53,611 bases of DNA from an uncultured Ectothiorhodospiraceae bacterium. GTDB lineage: Bacteria; Pseudomonadota; Gammaproteobacteria; Nitrococcales; Nitrococcaceae. The notes beneath the pieces were generated by a model. That model was not told where the DNA came from, did no database searches, and worked only from the letters and a program-made list of their open reading frames with translations. Where the stretch lies: the NCBI GenBank assembly GCA_913056385.1, contig CAJXND010000008.1, positions 1 to 53,611 on the forward strand. The letters run 5' to 3'. The stretch's first letter is position 1. The number at the start of each line of letters is the position of its first letter. Position numbers and translations under genes: made by a program. Of the stretch, positions 25,473 through 34,943 are shown in pieces.

Positions 25473-25559
25473 ACGTTTTCATGAAACAACGGCGTCCGGC
25501 TTGCAGCCTTCCGGGAAAAGCCTTACTGTCCGCCACCCTGATTCTTTGGGCGTAATCAA

Positions 25560-26168
25560 GTGAATATCGTCTGTCTCGACCTCGAAGGGGTGCTCGTCCC
25601 CGAAATCTGGATTGACTTCGCCGACCTCACCGGCATCGAGGCGCTGCGTGCCACCACACGCGATATCGCCGATTACGATGAGCTTATGCGGATGCGCGTC
25701 GATACCCTGGCCCGGCACGGGCTCGGGTTGCCGGATATCCAGGCGGTGATTGATCGCATGGCACCACTGCCCGGTGCCAAGGCATTCCTGGACCGGCTGC
25801 GCGAGCACTATCAGGTCATCATTCTCTCGGATACGTTCTATGAATTCGCCCGCCCGCTGATGCGCCAGCTCGATTGGCCGACGCTGTTCTGCCACACGCT
25901 GGAGACAGCGGCGGACGGGAAGATCAGCGGTTACCGCCTGCGCATGGCGGACCACAAGCGGGCCGCGGTGACGGCACTGCGTGAACTCAACTTCAGCGTG
26001 GTGGCCGCGGGCGACTCCTACAACGACACAGCGATGCTGGGGGCCGCCCACCAGGGGATTCTGTTCCGGGCGCCCGAGAATGTGATCCGCGAATTCCCCC
26101 GTTTCCCGGTGACCAACGAGTACGAACAGCTCAGCGACGCCATCGCGGAGGGCTTCGCTCGGTCATGA
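25560..26168 (+). CDS. thrH: Phosphoserine phosphatase / homoserine phosphotransferase ThrH
   Basis: The 202-residue protein belongs to the HAD superfamily. Motif I is DLEGVLVPEIW at 7-17 with the nucleophile D7 and the Glu characteristic of ThrH in place of the second Asp; motif II SDTFYEF and motif III/IV AGDSYND are present. In Pseudomonas ThrH dephosphorylates phosphoserine and can pass the phosphate to homoserine, linking serine and threonine synthesis. Start is GTG at 25560 with a weak ribosome site. The next gene overlaps it by four bases (ATGA at 26165-26168), so they are co-translated. Confidence 0.93.
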   Translation: MNIVCLDLEGVLVPEIWIDFADLTGIEALRATTRDIADYDELMRMRVDTLARHGLGLPDIQAVIDRMAPLPGAKAFLDRLREHYQVIILSDTFYEFARPLMRQLDWPTLFCHTLETAADGKISGYRLRMADHKRAAVTALRELNFSVVAAGDSYNDTAMLGAAHQGILFRAPENVIREFPRFPVTNEYEQLSDAIAEGFARS

Positions 26169-26752
26169 TCGACCGGCCGGTTCGCGTGGCGATCCTCGCG
26201 GATACCCACGGGTTTCTCGACAGCCGCGTGGCTGAACAGGTCAGCCACTGCGATATTGCGCTCCATGCCGGTGATGTCGGCGGGGCTGATATCCTCTTCG
26301 CCCTGCATCCGCGCGAGGAGGTGATCGCCATCCGCGGCAACAATGATGACGCCGCCCACTGGCCGGAAACCGAGCTCGATACGCTGGAGAAGCTGCCCCG
26401 CGAGGCCTCCGTGGAGCTGCCGGGTGGGCGCGTCAAGCTCATCCATGGCGATGATGGCGGGAGTCTCGAACAGCGGCATCGCCGATACCGTCGCGACTTC
26501 GCCGACTATCGCGCCGTGGTGTATGGCCACAGCCATCAGCAGCTCACCGAACAATCGGTAACGCCATGGATGCTCAATCCCGGCGCCGCGGGCCGCACCC
26601 GCACCTACGGCGGGCCGGGCTGCCTGATCCTGACCTGCGAAGGGCACGACTGGCATCTCGAGGCGCTGCGGTTCGAACCGCGCAACACCCGTCGCCGCCG
26701 ACGCCGGCCCGACACTCGCTCAGTGGACGACGCCCACGACCCGGATGACTGA
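26165..26752 (+). CDS. YfcE/MJ0936-type metallophosphoesterase
   Basis: This 195-residue protein has the calcineurin-like phosphoesterase motifs in order: ADTHG (about 12-16), GDVGG, GNNDD, a histidine in LIHGDDGG, and GHSHQ. Together they bind two metals. Family members hydrolyse phosphodiesters, but the natural substrate is generally unknown. The C-terminus is an Arg-rich run followed by an acidic tail, not part of the core. It overlaps thrH at the start by four bases and hrpA at its end by eight, forming a tight thrH-phosphodiesterase-hrpA unit. Confidence 0.85.
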   Translation: MIDRPVRVAILADTHGFLDSRVAEQVSHCDIALHAGDVGGADILFALHPREEVIAIRGNNDDAAHWPETELDTLEKLPREASVELPGGRVKLIHGDDGGSLEQRHRRYRRDFADYRAVVYGHSHQQLTEQSVTPWMLNPGAAGRTRTYGGPGCLILTCEGHDWHLEALRFEPRNTRRRRRRPDTRSVDDAHDPDD

Positions 26753-29700
26753 ACGCCGACGTCGCCGCCGCGGCAACCGCCGCGGTCAACGCCCGGAAGG
26801 CACTCCCGATCGCTCGCGGGAGCGCGCTCGCGCTGCCCGCGAGGCCATCACGCTGCATCCGGATTTCAACCTGGACCTGCCGGTCCTCGAGCATGCCGAG
26901 GAGATCCAGGCCGCCGTGCGCGATCACCAGGTGGTGGTGATCTGCGGCGAGACCGGGTCAGGCAAGAGTACCCAGCTACCGAAGCTCATGCTGGCGCTCG
27001 GACGCGGGATCGACGGCGTGATCGGGCATACCCAGCCGCGACGCATTGCCGCCCGCAGCCTTGCCAGCCGGGTGGCGGAAGAGTGTGGCACCGAACTTGG
27101 TGCGGGGGTGGGTTACCGGGTCCGTTTCAGTGACCGTAGCGGACCGCAGACGCGGGTCAAGCTGCTGACCGATGGCATGCTGCTCGCCGAGACCCAGGCC
27201 GACGAGATGCTGCGGGGCTATGACACCCTGATCATTGACGAGGCCCATGAGCGCAGCCTCAACATCGATTTTCTGCTGGGCTACCTCAAGCGGCTGCTGC
27301 CCCGACGACCGGATCTGCGGGTGATCATCACCTCGGCGACCATCGACCCGGCACGGTTTGCCGAGCATTTCGGCGATGCGCCGGTCATCGAGGTCTCGGG
27401 GCGCACCTGGCCGGTGGAAGTCCGTTATCGGCCGCTGGTCGAGCAGTCGGAGGACGAGCGCGAGCGCAGTCTCAGGCAGGCGGTACTGGAGGCAGTGGAT
27501 GAGCTCGCCGGCCTGGGCCGCGGCGATGTGCTGGTGTTCCTGCCGGGGGAGCGGGAGATCCGTCAGTGCGCCGAGGCGCTGCGCAAGCACCACCCGCTCC
27601 ATACCGAGATCCTGCCGCTGTATGGTCGACTCTCCGCCGCCGAGCAGCAGCGTGTCTTCGCCGCTCATCGCGGCCGTCGCATCGTCCTCGCGACCAACGT
27701 CGCCGAGACGTCGCTGACCGTGCCCGGTATCCGTTACGTGGTGGATAGCGGTCTGGCGCGGATCAGCCGCTACAGCTACCGCACCAAGGTGCAGCGGCTG
27801 CCGGTGGAACCGGTGGCCCAGTCCAGCGCCGATCAACGCGCCGGGCGCTGTGGCCGCGAGGGTCCGGGCGTCTGCATCCGGCTTTATGACCAGGCCGACT
27901 ACGAGTCGCGACCGCGCTTTACCGACCCCGAGATCCTGCGGACCAACCTCGCCTCGGTCATCCTGCAGATGAAGCACCTGCGGCTGGGGGCCATCGAGGA
28001 CTTTCCGTTCATCGAGCCGCCGGACCCGAGGTTCGTCAAGGATGGCCTGAAGCTGCTGGACGAGCTTGGCGCGCTCAACCGGCGTCAGGACCTCTCCCGG
28101 CTCGGCCGGCAGCTGGCCCGCCTGCCGGTGGACCCGCGGATTGCCCGGATACTGCTCGCCGGTGAACGCGAGGGCGCCCTCCGGGAGCTGCTGGTCCTCG
28201 CCGCCGCGCTGTCCATCCAGGATCCCCGCGAGCGCCCCATGGATCATCGTGAAGCGGCGGACAACGCACAGTCCCGGTGGCAGGATCGGCAATCGGACTT
28301 CGCCGGGCTGCTCCGGCTCTGGGACGAGTACCGGGAGCAGGCACATCATCTGAGCCGGCGCAAACTGCAGGCCTGGTGTCATGATCATTTCCTCTCGCAT
28401 GTGCGGATGCGCGAATGGGCCGACGTGCACGGGCAGCTCCATGGGCTGGTCCGCGACATGGGGCTCGCCGAGAACGAGCGACCGGCGAAGCCCATCGCCA
28501 TTCATCGGGCGCTGCTGAGCGGGTTTCTGTCCAATATCGCCCGTCGCGACGAGGGCGAGGAGTATGTCGGCCCGCGGGGGCTCAAGCTCGCCATCCATCC
28601 CGGCTCCGGCGTCGCCAGGAAACGTCCCCGCTGGATCATGGCTGCCGAGCTCGTGGAGACCCGCCGGGTGTTTGCCCGCACGGCGGCCGAGGTCCGGCCG
28701 GAGTGGATCGAACCGCTGGCCCGGCATCTGGTCAAGCACCGCTATCACGATCCCTGGTGGGATGCGCAGAAGGGCAAGGTCTTCGGCCGCGAGGACGTGA
28801 CCCTCTATGGCCTGCCCATCGTCAGTGGCCGCAAGGTCGATCACGCCCGCGTGGCCCCGCGCGAGGCGCGCGAGATATTCATCCGTGACGGGTTGCTTGG
28901 CGATCCGCCGCCGAATGCCCCGGCGTTCCTCAAAGCGAACCGCGCCCTCGTTGAAGAGGTCGAGGCGCTGGAGGCCAAGGCCCGTCGCCGCGACGTGCTG
29001 GTCGAACCTGACGCGCTGGTCGCGTTCTACGACGCGGCGCTTCCGGAATCGGTGGTGGACGGCCCGAGCCTCGATCGATGGCTGCGGGAGGGCGGCGACG
29101 ATCAGCCTCTCCGACTGGATCGCGGGCAGCTGATGGCCCGGGCGGTGGACACCGGGCAGGTGGACTACCCCGATCATCTGGAGCTCAACGGTATCCGCCT
29201 GCCGTTGCACTATCACTTCGCGCCGGGCAGTGACGATGATGGCGTGACCGTTCGTATTCCGGTGGCTGCACTCAATGCGCTGGCGCCCGAGCCCTTCGAG
29301 TGGCTGGTGCCGGGGTTGCTGGAGGAGAAGGTCATCACGCTCATCCGGGCGCTGCCGAAGGCACTGCGACGCAACTTCGTGCCCGTGCCGGACTTCGCCC
29401 GTGCCGTGCTGGAATCGATCACGGTGCGGGAGGGCTCGCTGGAATCGGCGGTCCGCGGCGAGCTCCGCCGCATGACCGGCGTCGATCTGCCCGCCGGGAT
29501 CTGGGACGAGGTCGCGGTACCGGTGCACCTGCGCATGCGCTTCGCCGTCCTCGATCGCGAGGGCCGGGTCCTTGGCAGCGGCCGGGACCTGCCGGCGCTG
29601 CAGCGGGAGTTTGCCGAGCATGCCGCGGAGGGATTCGAGGCGCCCGGTGATTCGGGTTTCGAGCGCACCGGAATCACCGACTGGGACTTCGGTGAGCTGC

Positions 29701-30521
29701 CCGAGCGGGTGCCGTTCGAGCAGGGCGGTATCACCCTGCAGGGCTATCCTGCGCTGCGGGTCGAGCAGGACGGCCTTGCCCTGCGACTGCTGGACGCGCC
29801 CGAAAGGGCGGCGGCCTGCCATCGCGCCGGCGTCCGGGCCCTGCTCATGAAGCGCTTCGCGCAGCAGGCGCGGCATCTGCGACGGGGCCTGGAGGGGCTG
29901 GATCACATGGCCATCGACTACCGCGATGTCGATACGGCCGACGCGTTCAAGCGTGAGTTCGCCGAGGCGGTCTTCGATCATGTTTTCCTGAGTGCCGGTG
30001 TCCCGCGGGACCGGGAAAGCTGGCTGGCCATCTGCCACGCGGGGCGTGCCGACATCATTGCGACGGCGGAGCGGCTTCGGGATCGCGTCTCTGATATCCT
30101 TGCGCGGCAAAAGAGCGTGCGCCGTGCCGTCACCGGGTCGATTCCGCTGGGCCTGGTGGACAGTTACCAGGATCTGCGTCATCAGCTGGACGGGTTGGTG
30201 CATCCGGGATTCATGCTGGATACCCCGGTCGAGCGGCTCGAGGATCTGCCGCGCTATCTGACGGCGATGCAGCGACGAGTGGAGCGGATCCAGCGCGATC
30301 CGAGCCGGGATCAGGCGGGTCTCGCCACCATACAGCCGCATCAGCGTCGTCTCGATGAGGCCATGGCCCGCCACGCGCGCAAGGCCATCCGCGACCCGGC
30401 GCTCGAGCAGATTCGCTGGCTGATCGAGGAGTACAGGGTGTCTCTGTTCGCGCAGGATCTGGGTACCCGCGAGCGGGTCTCCGAGAAGCGGCTGGCCCGC
30501 GCCTGGGAAACGGTGCGCTGA
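26745..30521 (+). CDS. hrpA: ATP-dependent RNA helicase HrpA
   Basis: This is a 1258-residue DEAH-box helicase, close to the E. coli length of 1300. The N-terminus is very Arg-rich (1-30). Walker A is GETGSGKST (68-76), the DEAH box is at 165-168 followed by ERS, and SATI and the QRAGRCGREGPG motif VI (about 365-376) are present. Then come the helicase-associated domain, an OB-fold and the long C-terminal DUF3418 region typical of HrpA. In E. coli HrpA processes fimbrial mRNA and helps resolve stalled or collided ribosomes. It overlaps the phosphodiesterase gene by eight bases. prfB, encoding a release factor, follows 36 bases later. Confidence 0.95.
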   Translation: MTERRRRRRGNRRGQRPEGTPDRSRERARAAREAITLHPDFNLDLPVLEHAEEIQAAVRDHQVVVICGETGSGKSTQLPKLMLALGRGIDGVIGHTQPRRIAARSLASRVAEECGTELGAGVGYRVRFSDRSGPQTRVKLLTDGMLLAETQADEMLRGYDTLIIDEAHERSLNIDFLLGYLKRLLPRRPDLRVIITSATIDPARFAEHFGDAPVIEVSGRTWPVEVRYRPLVEQSEDERERSLRQAVLEAVDELAGLGRGDVLVFLPGEREIRQCAEALRKHHPLHTEILPLYGRLSAAEQQRVFAAHRGRRIVLATNVAETSLTVPGIRYVVDSGLARISRYSYRTKVQRLPVEPVAQSSADQRAGRCGREGPGVCIRLYDQADYESRPRFTDPEILRTNLASVILQMKHLRLGAIEDFPFIEPPDPRFVKDGLKLLDELGALNRRQDLSRLGRQLARLPVDPRIARILLAGEREGALRELLVLAAALSIQDPRERPMDHREAADNAQSRWQDRQSDFAGLLRLWDEYREQAHHLSRRKLQAWCHDHFLSHVRMREWADVHGQLHGLVRDMGLAENERPAKPIAIHRALLSGFLSNIARRDEGEEYVGPRGLKLAIHPGSGVARKRPRWIMAAELVETRRVFARTAAEVRPEWIEPLARHLVKHRYHDPWWDAQKGKVFGREDVTLYGLPIVSGRKVDHARVAPREAREIFIRDGLLGDPPPNAPAFLKANRALVEEVEALEAKARRRDVLVEPDALVAFYDAALPESVVDGPSLDRWLREGGDDQPLRLDRGQLMARAVDTGQVDYPDHLELNGIRLPLHYHFAPGSDDDGVTVRIPVAALNALAPEPFEWLVPGLLEEKVITLIRALPKALRRNFVPVPDFARAVLESITVREGSLESAVRGELRRMTGVDLPAGIWDEVAVPVHLRMRFAVLDREGRVLGSGRDLPALQREFAEHAAEGFEAPGDSGFERTGITDWDFGELPERVPFEQGGITLQGYPALRVEQDGLALRLLDAPERAAACHRAGVRALLMKRFAQQARHLRRGLEGLDHMAIDYRDVDTADAFKREFAEAVFDHVFLSAGVPRDRESWLAICHAGRADIIATAERLRDRVSDILARQKSVRRAVTGSIPLGLVDSYQDLRHQLDGLVHPGFMLDTPVERLEDLPRYLTAMQRRVERIQRDPSRDQAGLATIQPHQRRLDEAMARHARKAIRDPALEQIRWLIEEYRVSLFAQDLGTRERVSEKRLARAWETVR

Positions 30522-30557
30522 CGCAACACCGCGAACGCACAAAGCAAGAGGGATAAC

Positions 30558-31656
30558 GTGCTCGATACCAATCAACTCGCCAGTCAGATCGACGACCTCA
30601 AGGGACGCACCGAGTCCCTGAGGGGGTATCTTTGACCTCCCTGAGCAGGAGGAACGCTTCGAGGAAGTCAATCGTGAACTGGAGCAGCCCGACGTCTGGA
30701 ATGATCCGGACCGCGCCCAGGCCCTGAACCGCGAACGGGCATCGCTGGAGCGGGTCGTCGGGCAGATGCGCGGGCTCATCACCGGGCTCGGGGATGCCGG
30801 TGAGTTGCTGGAAATGGCCCGCGAGGAGGACGACGAAGAGACCCTGGCCGCCGTCGCCGGCGACCTGGCCGAGTACGAGAAGACCGTGCAGGGCCTCGAG
30901 TTCCGCCGCATGTTCTCCGGCGAGATGGATCCGGCCAACGCCTTTCTGGACATTCAGGCGGGTTCCGGTGGTACCGAGGCGCAGGACTGGGCGGAAATGC
31001 TGCTGCGCATGTATCTGCGCTGGATCGAGCACAAGGGCTTCAAGGGCGAGCTCATCGAGGTGTCCGAGGGCGAGCAGGCGGGCATCAAGAGCGCCACGGT
31101 TCGCGTGGAGGGCGATCATGCCTTCGGCTGGCTGCGCACCGAAACCGGTGTTCACAGGCTGGTGCGCAAATCGCCATTCGACTCCGGCAACCGTCGGCAT
31201 ACCTCCTTCGCCTCGGTGTTCGTGAGCCCCGAGCTGGATGAGGATGTCGAGGTGGAGATCGACCCATCCGACCTGCGGGTGGATGTCTACCGGGCGAGCG
31301 GGGCCGGCGGGCAGCATGTCAACCGCACGGAGTCGGCGGTGCGGATCACGCATCTGCCCACCGGTATCGTGGTGCAGTGTCAGAATGATCGCTCGCAGCA
31401 CAAGAACCGTGCCACGGCCATGAATCAGCTGCGTGCCAAGCTCTACGAGCGCGAGATGGAAGCGCAACGCGAGCAGGCCGCGGCGGTGGAGGATTCCAAG
31501 GCCGATATCGGTTGGGGGAGTCAGATTCGGTCCTATGTACTGGACCAGAGCCGAATCAAGGACTTGCGCACCGGTGTCGAAGTCGGCAATACCCAGGGCG
31601 TCCTTGATGGCGACCTGGACCCGTTCATCGAGGCAAGCCTCAAGGCCGGGCTCTAA
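30558..31656 (+). CDS. prfB: Peptide chain release factor 2 (programmed +1 frameshift)
   Basis: RF2 ends translation at UGA and UAA. The gene needs a +1 frameshift: 25 codons from GTG 30558 run to CTT TGA (30630-30635), then reading continues from GAC at 30634. The joined protein has 365 residues, exactly the E. coli length. The stop-recognition SPF tripeptide is at 205-207 and the catalytic GGQ at 250-252, also the E. coli positions. The internal UGA provides autoregulation: when RF2 is scarce, the ribosome shifts and makes more RF2. lysS follows after 38 bases, as in E. coli. Confidence 0.97.
30621..30636 (+). promoter_or_regulatory. prfB: prfB +1 recoding site
   Basis: AGGGGG (30621-30626), TAT, CTT TGA C (30630-30636) is the classic RF2 frameshift cassette: an internal Shine-Dalgarno-like stimulator three bases before the slippery CTT, then UGA followed by C, a weak stop context. 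Confidence 0.97.
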
Positions 31657-31694
31657 AGCCCGGTTCAGACAAGTATCCGCGGGAAGAGAACACC

Positions 31695-33182
31695 ATGGCC
31701 GAAGAGCAGGAAGAGCATCGTCTGATTGCGGAGCGGCGACGCAAGCTGGATGAGTGGCGGGCGCGCGGCGAGGCGTTCCCGAACGACTTTCGACCCCGGG
31801 ATCGGGCCGGCGATCTGCAGCAACGCTGTGCAGACTGGGATGCCGGACGCCTGGAGGCGGAGGCCGTTCGCGTCAGCATCGCGGGACGCATGGTCCTCAA
31901 GCGGGTCATGGGCAAGGCGAGCTTTGCCACCCTGCGTGACATGTCGGGCGACATTCAGCTTTTCATCCGTCGCGACGAGTTGCCGGAGGGCGTCTACGAG
32001 GCGTTCAAGGGCTGGGATGTCGGCGATATCGTCGGTGCCTCGGGCACCCTGATGCGCACCAAAACCGGGGAGCTCTCGGTGCGATGTGACGAGTTGCGCC
32101 TGCTGACCAAGTCGCTCCGGCCTCTGCCGGAGAAGTACCACGGTCTCGGAGACACCGAGGCCCGTTATCGCCAGCGCTACCTCGATCTGATGACCAACCC
32201 CGAGGCGCGGCGCATTTTCAATATGCGAAGCCGGATCGTGCGCTATATCCGGGACCTCTTCCATGAACAGGGGTTTCTCGAGGTGGAAACCCCGATGATG
32301 CAGCCCATACCGGGGGGCGCGGCCGCCAAGCCGTTTGTGACCCATCACAATGCCCTGGCCCTGGATCTCTACCTGCGCGTGGCGCCGGAGCTCTACCTCA
32401 AGCGCCTGGTGGTGGGCGGCTTCGAGCGGGTCTACGAAATCAACCGCAATTTCCGCAACGAGGGCGTCTCTACCCGGCATAACCCCGAGTTCACGATGCT
32501 GGAGTTCTACGAGGCCTACGCCGACTACCGCGACGCCATGGACCTGACCGAAGTGCTCCTCCGGGGGCTGGCCCGGGAAGTGGTCGGCAGCGAGGAGATC
32601 GAATGGCAGGGTGAGCGGATCGATCTGGCGCCTGCATTTACGCGACTGAGCATGCGGGACGCGGTGCTGGCCGAGAACCCTGGGCTGGCCGGACGGCTGG
32701 ACGACCGCGAGGCTCTGGCCGGACGTGCCGGGGAGCTCGGCATTGATGTCCAGGCCCAGTGGGGCGTCGGCAAGCTGCTGCTGGAGATCTTCGAGAAGAC
32801 GGCCGAGAGCCGCCTGCGCCAGCCCACCTTCGTCATCGACTATCCCACCGAGGTATCGCCGCTGGCCCGGCCGCGGGACGACGACCCGACCGTGACCGAG
32901 CGCTTCGAGCTCATCATTGCCGGCCGGGAGATCGCCAACGGGTTCTCCGAGCTCAACGATGCCGAGGACCAGGCCCGCCGCTTCCGGCATCAGGCCGAGG
33001 AAAAGGCCGCCGGTGACGAAGAGGCCATGCATTACGACGAGGACTACATTCGGGCCCTGGAATATGGCATGCCGCCGGCGGTCGGTGAGGGCATCGGTAT
33101 CGATCGTCTGGTGATGATGCTCACCGACAGCCCCTCCATCCGCGATGTGCTGCTGTTCCCGGCGATGCGGCCGGAGGCCTGA
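31695..33182 (+). CDS. lysS: Lysyl-tRNA synthetase (class II)
   Basis: The 495-residue enzyme charges tRNA-Lys. It has the N-terminal OB-fold anticodon domain (about 55-150, with [23 protein letters not shown]) and the class II catalytic core: motif 1 near [19 protein letters not shown], motif 2 [23 protein letters not shown] and motif 3 [15 protein letters not shown]. Length is close to E. coli LysS (505). It follows prfB, the conserved neighbourhood, and converges with ygfZ with only nine bases between the stop codons. Confidence 0.97.
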   Translation: MAEEQEEHRLIAERRRKLDEWRARGEAFPNDFRPRDRAGDLQQRCADWDAGRLEAEAVRVSIAGRMVLKRVMGKASFATLRDMSGDIQLFIRRDELPEGVYEAFKGWDVGDIVGASGTLMRTKTGELSVRCDELRLLTKSLRPLPEKYHGLGDTEARYRQRYLDLMTNPEARRIFNMRSRIVRYIRDLFHEQGFLEVETPMMQPIPGGAAAKPFVTHHNALALDLYLRVAPELYLKRLVVGGFERVYEINRNFRNEGVSTRHNPEFTMLEFYEAYADYRDAMDLTEVLLRGLAREVVGSEEIEWQGERIDLAPAFTRLSMRDAVLAENPGLAGRLDDREALAGRAGELGIDVQAQWGVGKLLLEIFEKTAESRLRQPTFVIDYPTEVSPLARPRDDDPTVTERFELIIAGREIANGFSELNDAEDQARRFRHQAEEKAAGDEEAMHYDEDYIRALEYGMPPAVGEGIGIDRLVMMLTDSPSIRDVLLFPAMRPEA

Positions 33183-33183
33183 T

Positions 33184-33200
33184 CCGGCCCGTCAGGCCGG
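33184..33200. terminator. Hairpin between the convergent lysS and ygfZ
   Basis: CCGGCC (33184-33189) and GGCCGG (33195-33200) form a 6-bp stem with a five-base loop covering the ygfZ stop codon. It lies just past the lysS stop and could end transcription from both sides, though it has no T-run. Confidence 0.4.
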
Positions 33201-34160
33201 CGGCGGATAGGGAAGCTCGAGCAGTTCGAGGCTGGCGCCGTTGGCCGTCAGCGCCTCGTCGCCGGCCTTGTCGATCCGCAGGACGGCGAGCATCTCACTC
33301 GTTTCCCCGGGCGCCTCGGCGGCGCTGACCACAAGCCCGGCCTCACCGCCCTCGAGATCGTTCACGGGGGTGCCCGGTGCCGGCGGATCCCCGGCCACGC
33401 GGGCACGGTAGAGTCGGCGCTTGAGCTGGCCCCGGTAGTGCATCCGGGCGACCACTTCCTGCCCCGGATAACAGCCCTTTTCGTAACTGATTCCGCCCAG
33501 CGGTTCGAGGTTGAGCATGGTGGGGATGATCGATTCGCTGGTTTCCGGCGTGATGGCGGGCAGGCCGGCGCGGATATCCTGGAGCCGCCAGAACACCTCG
33601 CTGCCCTCGGTCAGTGCGTCCCGGAAGCGTTGCCGGAATGTCTCGATCTGCTCGTTCGGTCCGAGGAGCAGATAGCGCAGCCCCCGATCGCCGGGCAGTG
33701 CGATGACGTGCAGATCACCGGCGCGCGTCAGCCCGTCGGGACGGACCGGCAGTGAGCCGGCGGCCTCGGTGAGCAGGGTCTCGGCGGTGGGCCCGGCCAG
33801 GCCCAGCAGACGCTCGCTGCCACTCAGGTCCGTGAGTGCGACCCGCGAGCGCAGGATGAACATCTGCAACCTGGGCTGGATCGCCCGGAGCAGCTCGGCA
33901 TCGGCAATGAGCAGCATGCCGGTGTCGCTCGGGACGACGCGGAAAAGCGCCCGGGTTCGACCCTTGGCGTTGCACCAGGCGGCGAGCGCGGTGGTCGACC
34001 CGCCCAGGTCGCTGACGGCCTGGGTGAGCTGGTTGTGTAGAAATTCGCCGCTGTCCTCGCCTGCCACGTGAAGAATGCCCAGCGAGGTAAGGGGGCAGAC
34101 AACGCCGCTGTCCGCCAGGGCCATTTCCATTTCGTCCAACGTGGGCAGGGGGTCGTGCAT
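33192..34160 (-). CDS. ygfZ: YgfZ/GcvT-fold iron-sulfur cluster protein
   Basis: YgfZ is a folate-binding protein that helps build or repair iron-sulfur clusters in a subset of enzymes. The 322 residues carry the signature KGCYPGQEVVAR with the key cysteine C230 (C228 in E. coli), followed by HYRGQLKR, plus the N-terminal GcvT-like fold. It is divergent from the DUF1674 and sdh genes, which is sensible because succinate dehydrogenase carries three iron-sulfur clusters. In E. coli ygfZ is likewise near sdhE (ygfY) and ygfX. Confidence 0.94.
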   Translation of the reverse strand: MHDPLPTLDEMEMALADSGVVCPLTSLGILHVAGEDSGEFLHNQLTQAVSDLGGSTTALAAWCNAKGRTRALFRVVPSDTGMLLIADAELLRAIQPRLQMFILRSRVALTDLSGSERLLGLAGPTAETLLTEAAGSLPVRPDGLTRAGDLHVIALPGDRGLRYLLLGPNEQIETFRQRFRDALTEGSEVFWRLQDIRAGLPAITPETSESIIPTMLNLEPLGGISYEKGCYPGQEVVARMHYRGQLKRRLYRARVAGDPPAPGTPVNDLEGGEAGLVVSAAEAPGETSEMLAVLRIDKAGDEALTANGASLELLELPYPPPA

Positions 34161-34246
34161 GCTCGGCTCCGGATCGAATGCGTTCGGATGAATGTCCGTG
34201 AGATGATGCCACTGACGTCATTCAACATGTACCCGGAAGGACGCCC

Positions 34247-34444
34247 ATGACTGATGAACGCGAAGAACAGCGCCCGGAGGCGGCCGACAAGACCCGCCCG
34301 GTCGATGAGGTTTCTCCGTCCGCGGAGAACACGACCGATTGGCAGCGGCCGGAGACCTGGCCGAAGGAGGTTGGTGGTCAACGGGGGCCCGAGCCCACCC
34401 GCTACGGCGACTGGGAGAGTAACGGCCGTTGTACCGACTTCTAA
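34247..34444 (+). CDS. DUF1674 protein, SDHAF4-like succinate dehydrogenase assembly factor
   Basis: This 65-residue protein ends with GGQRGPEPTRYGDWESNGRC-TDF, the hallmark of DUF1674/SDHAF4. In mitochondria SDHAF4 binds flavinylated SdhA and promotes its joining with SdhB, limiting radical production. The rest is acidic and likely disordered. GGAAGGA upstream (34235-34241) supports ATG 34247. The sdhCDAB genes begin 107 bases downstream on the same strand, which strengthens the assignment. It shares a divergent control region (34161-34246) with ygfZ. Confidence 0.88.
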   Translation: MTDEREEQRPEAADKTRPVDEVSPSAENTTDWQRPETWPKEVGGQRGPEPTRYGDWESNGRCTDF

Positions 34445-34506
34445 GTGATCGATCGGCGGTTTGTTGCAGTGCCGCGATCTTGCGCGCCAGGCTGCTTGAG
34501 CGTAGT

Positions 34507-34526
34507 TTATTGGGATAATTCCAAAA
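34507..34526. promoter_or_regulatory. Imperfect dyad in the sdh control region
   Basis: TTGGGAT-A-ATTCCAA (34510-34524) is an inverted repeat with one mismatch inside an AT-rich stretch between the DUF1674 gene and sdhC. It contains GATAAT, a possible -10 box without a matching -35. The part ATTCCAAAA also occurs at the cysB start region (24540-24548). Confidence 0.4.
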
Positions 34527-34551
34527 CACATGGCCCCCGGAGAGAGCCGCG

Positions 34552-34932
34552 ATGAGCACGGATAATCGTCCACTTTCCCCGCATCTTCAGGTCTATCGTC
34601 TGCCGTTCACCGCGCTGACCTCCATCAGCCACCGGATCAGTGGGGTACTGCTGTCCGCCGGGTCCCTGGTGCTGGTCTACTGGGTGCTCGCCGCGGCCGC
34701 CGGACCGGCGAGTTATCAGACGGCCAGCGCCATTCTTGGCAGCCTGCCGGTGCAGATTCTGCTTTTCCTCTGGACGTTCGTCCTCTTCTACCACCTCTGC
34801 AACGGTATCCGGCACCTGATCTGGGACGCCGGTCATGGTTTCGAGCTGGAGACCGCCGAGCGTTCCGGTCAGATCGCCATCGGCGCCGCGGTGGCACTCA
34901 CGCTCATCGCCTGGCTCATCGCCCTGGTCTGA
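34552..34932 (+). CDS. sdhC: Succinate dehydrogenase cytochrome b556 subunit
   Basis: This 126-residue membrane anchor of complex II has three hydrophobic helices (about 28-50, 63-85, 103-126). The start RPLSPHLQVYRLP and the serine-arginine pair in SISHRISG (quinone site) are typical. The motif HLCNGIRHL (81-89) supplies the heme ligand histidine. It is the first of sdhCDAB; ribosome site GGAGAGAG precedes it. With SdhD it binds heme b and ubiquinone. Confidence 0.95.
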   Translation: MSTDNRPLSPHLQVYRLPFTALTSISHRISGVLLSAGSLVLVYWVLAAAAGPASYQTASAILGSLPVQILLFLWTFVLFYHLCNGIRHLIWDAGHGFELETAERSGQIAIGAAVALTLIAWLIALV

Positions 34933-34943
34933 GGAGAGATCCC

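Noticed and set aside
26976-30953. Open frame of 1325 codons on the minus strand opposite hrpA
   Set aside because: It mirrors the codon positions of hrpA; high GC at third positions removes stop codons on the opposite strand. The product has no recognisable domain and hrpA is certain.
30558-31656. prfB as a broken gene because of the in-frame TGA
   Set aside because: The TGA lies in the canonical RF2 recoding context and the shifted frame gives a full-length protein with SPF and GGQ at the expected positions.
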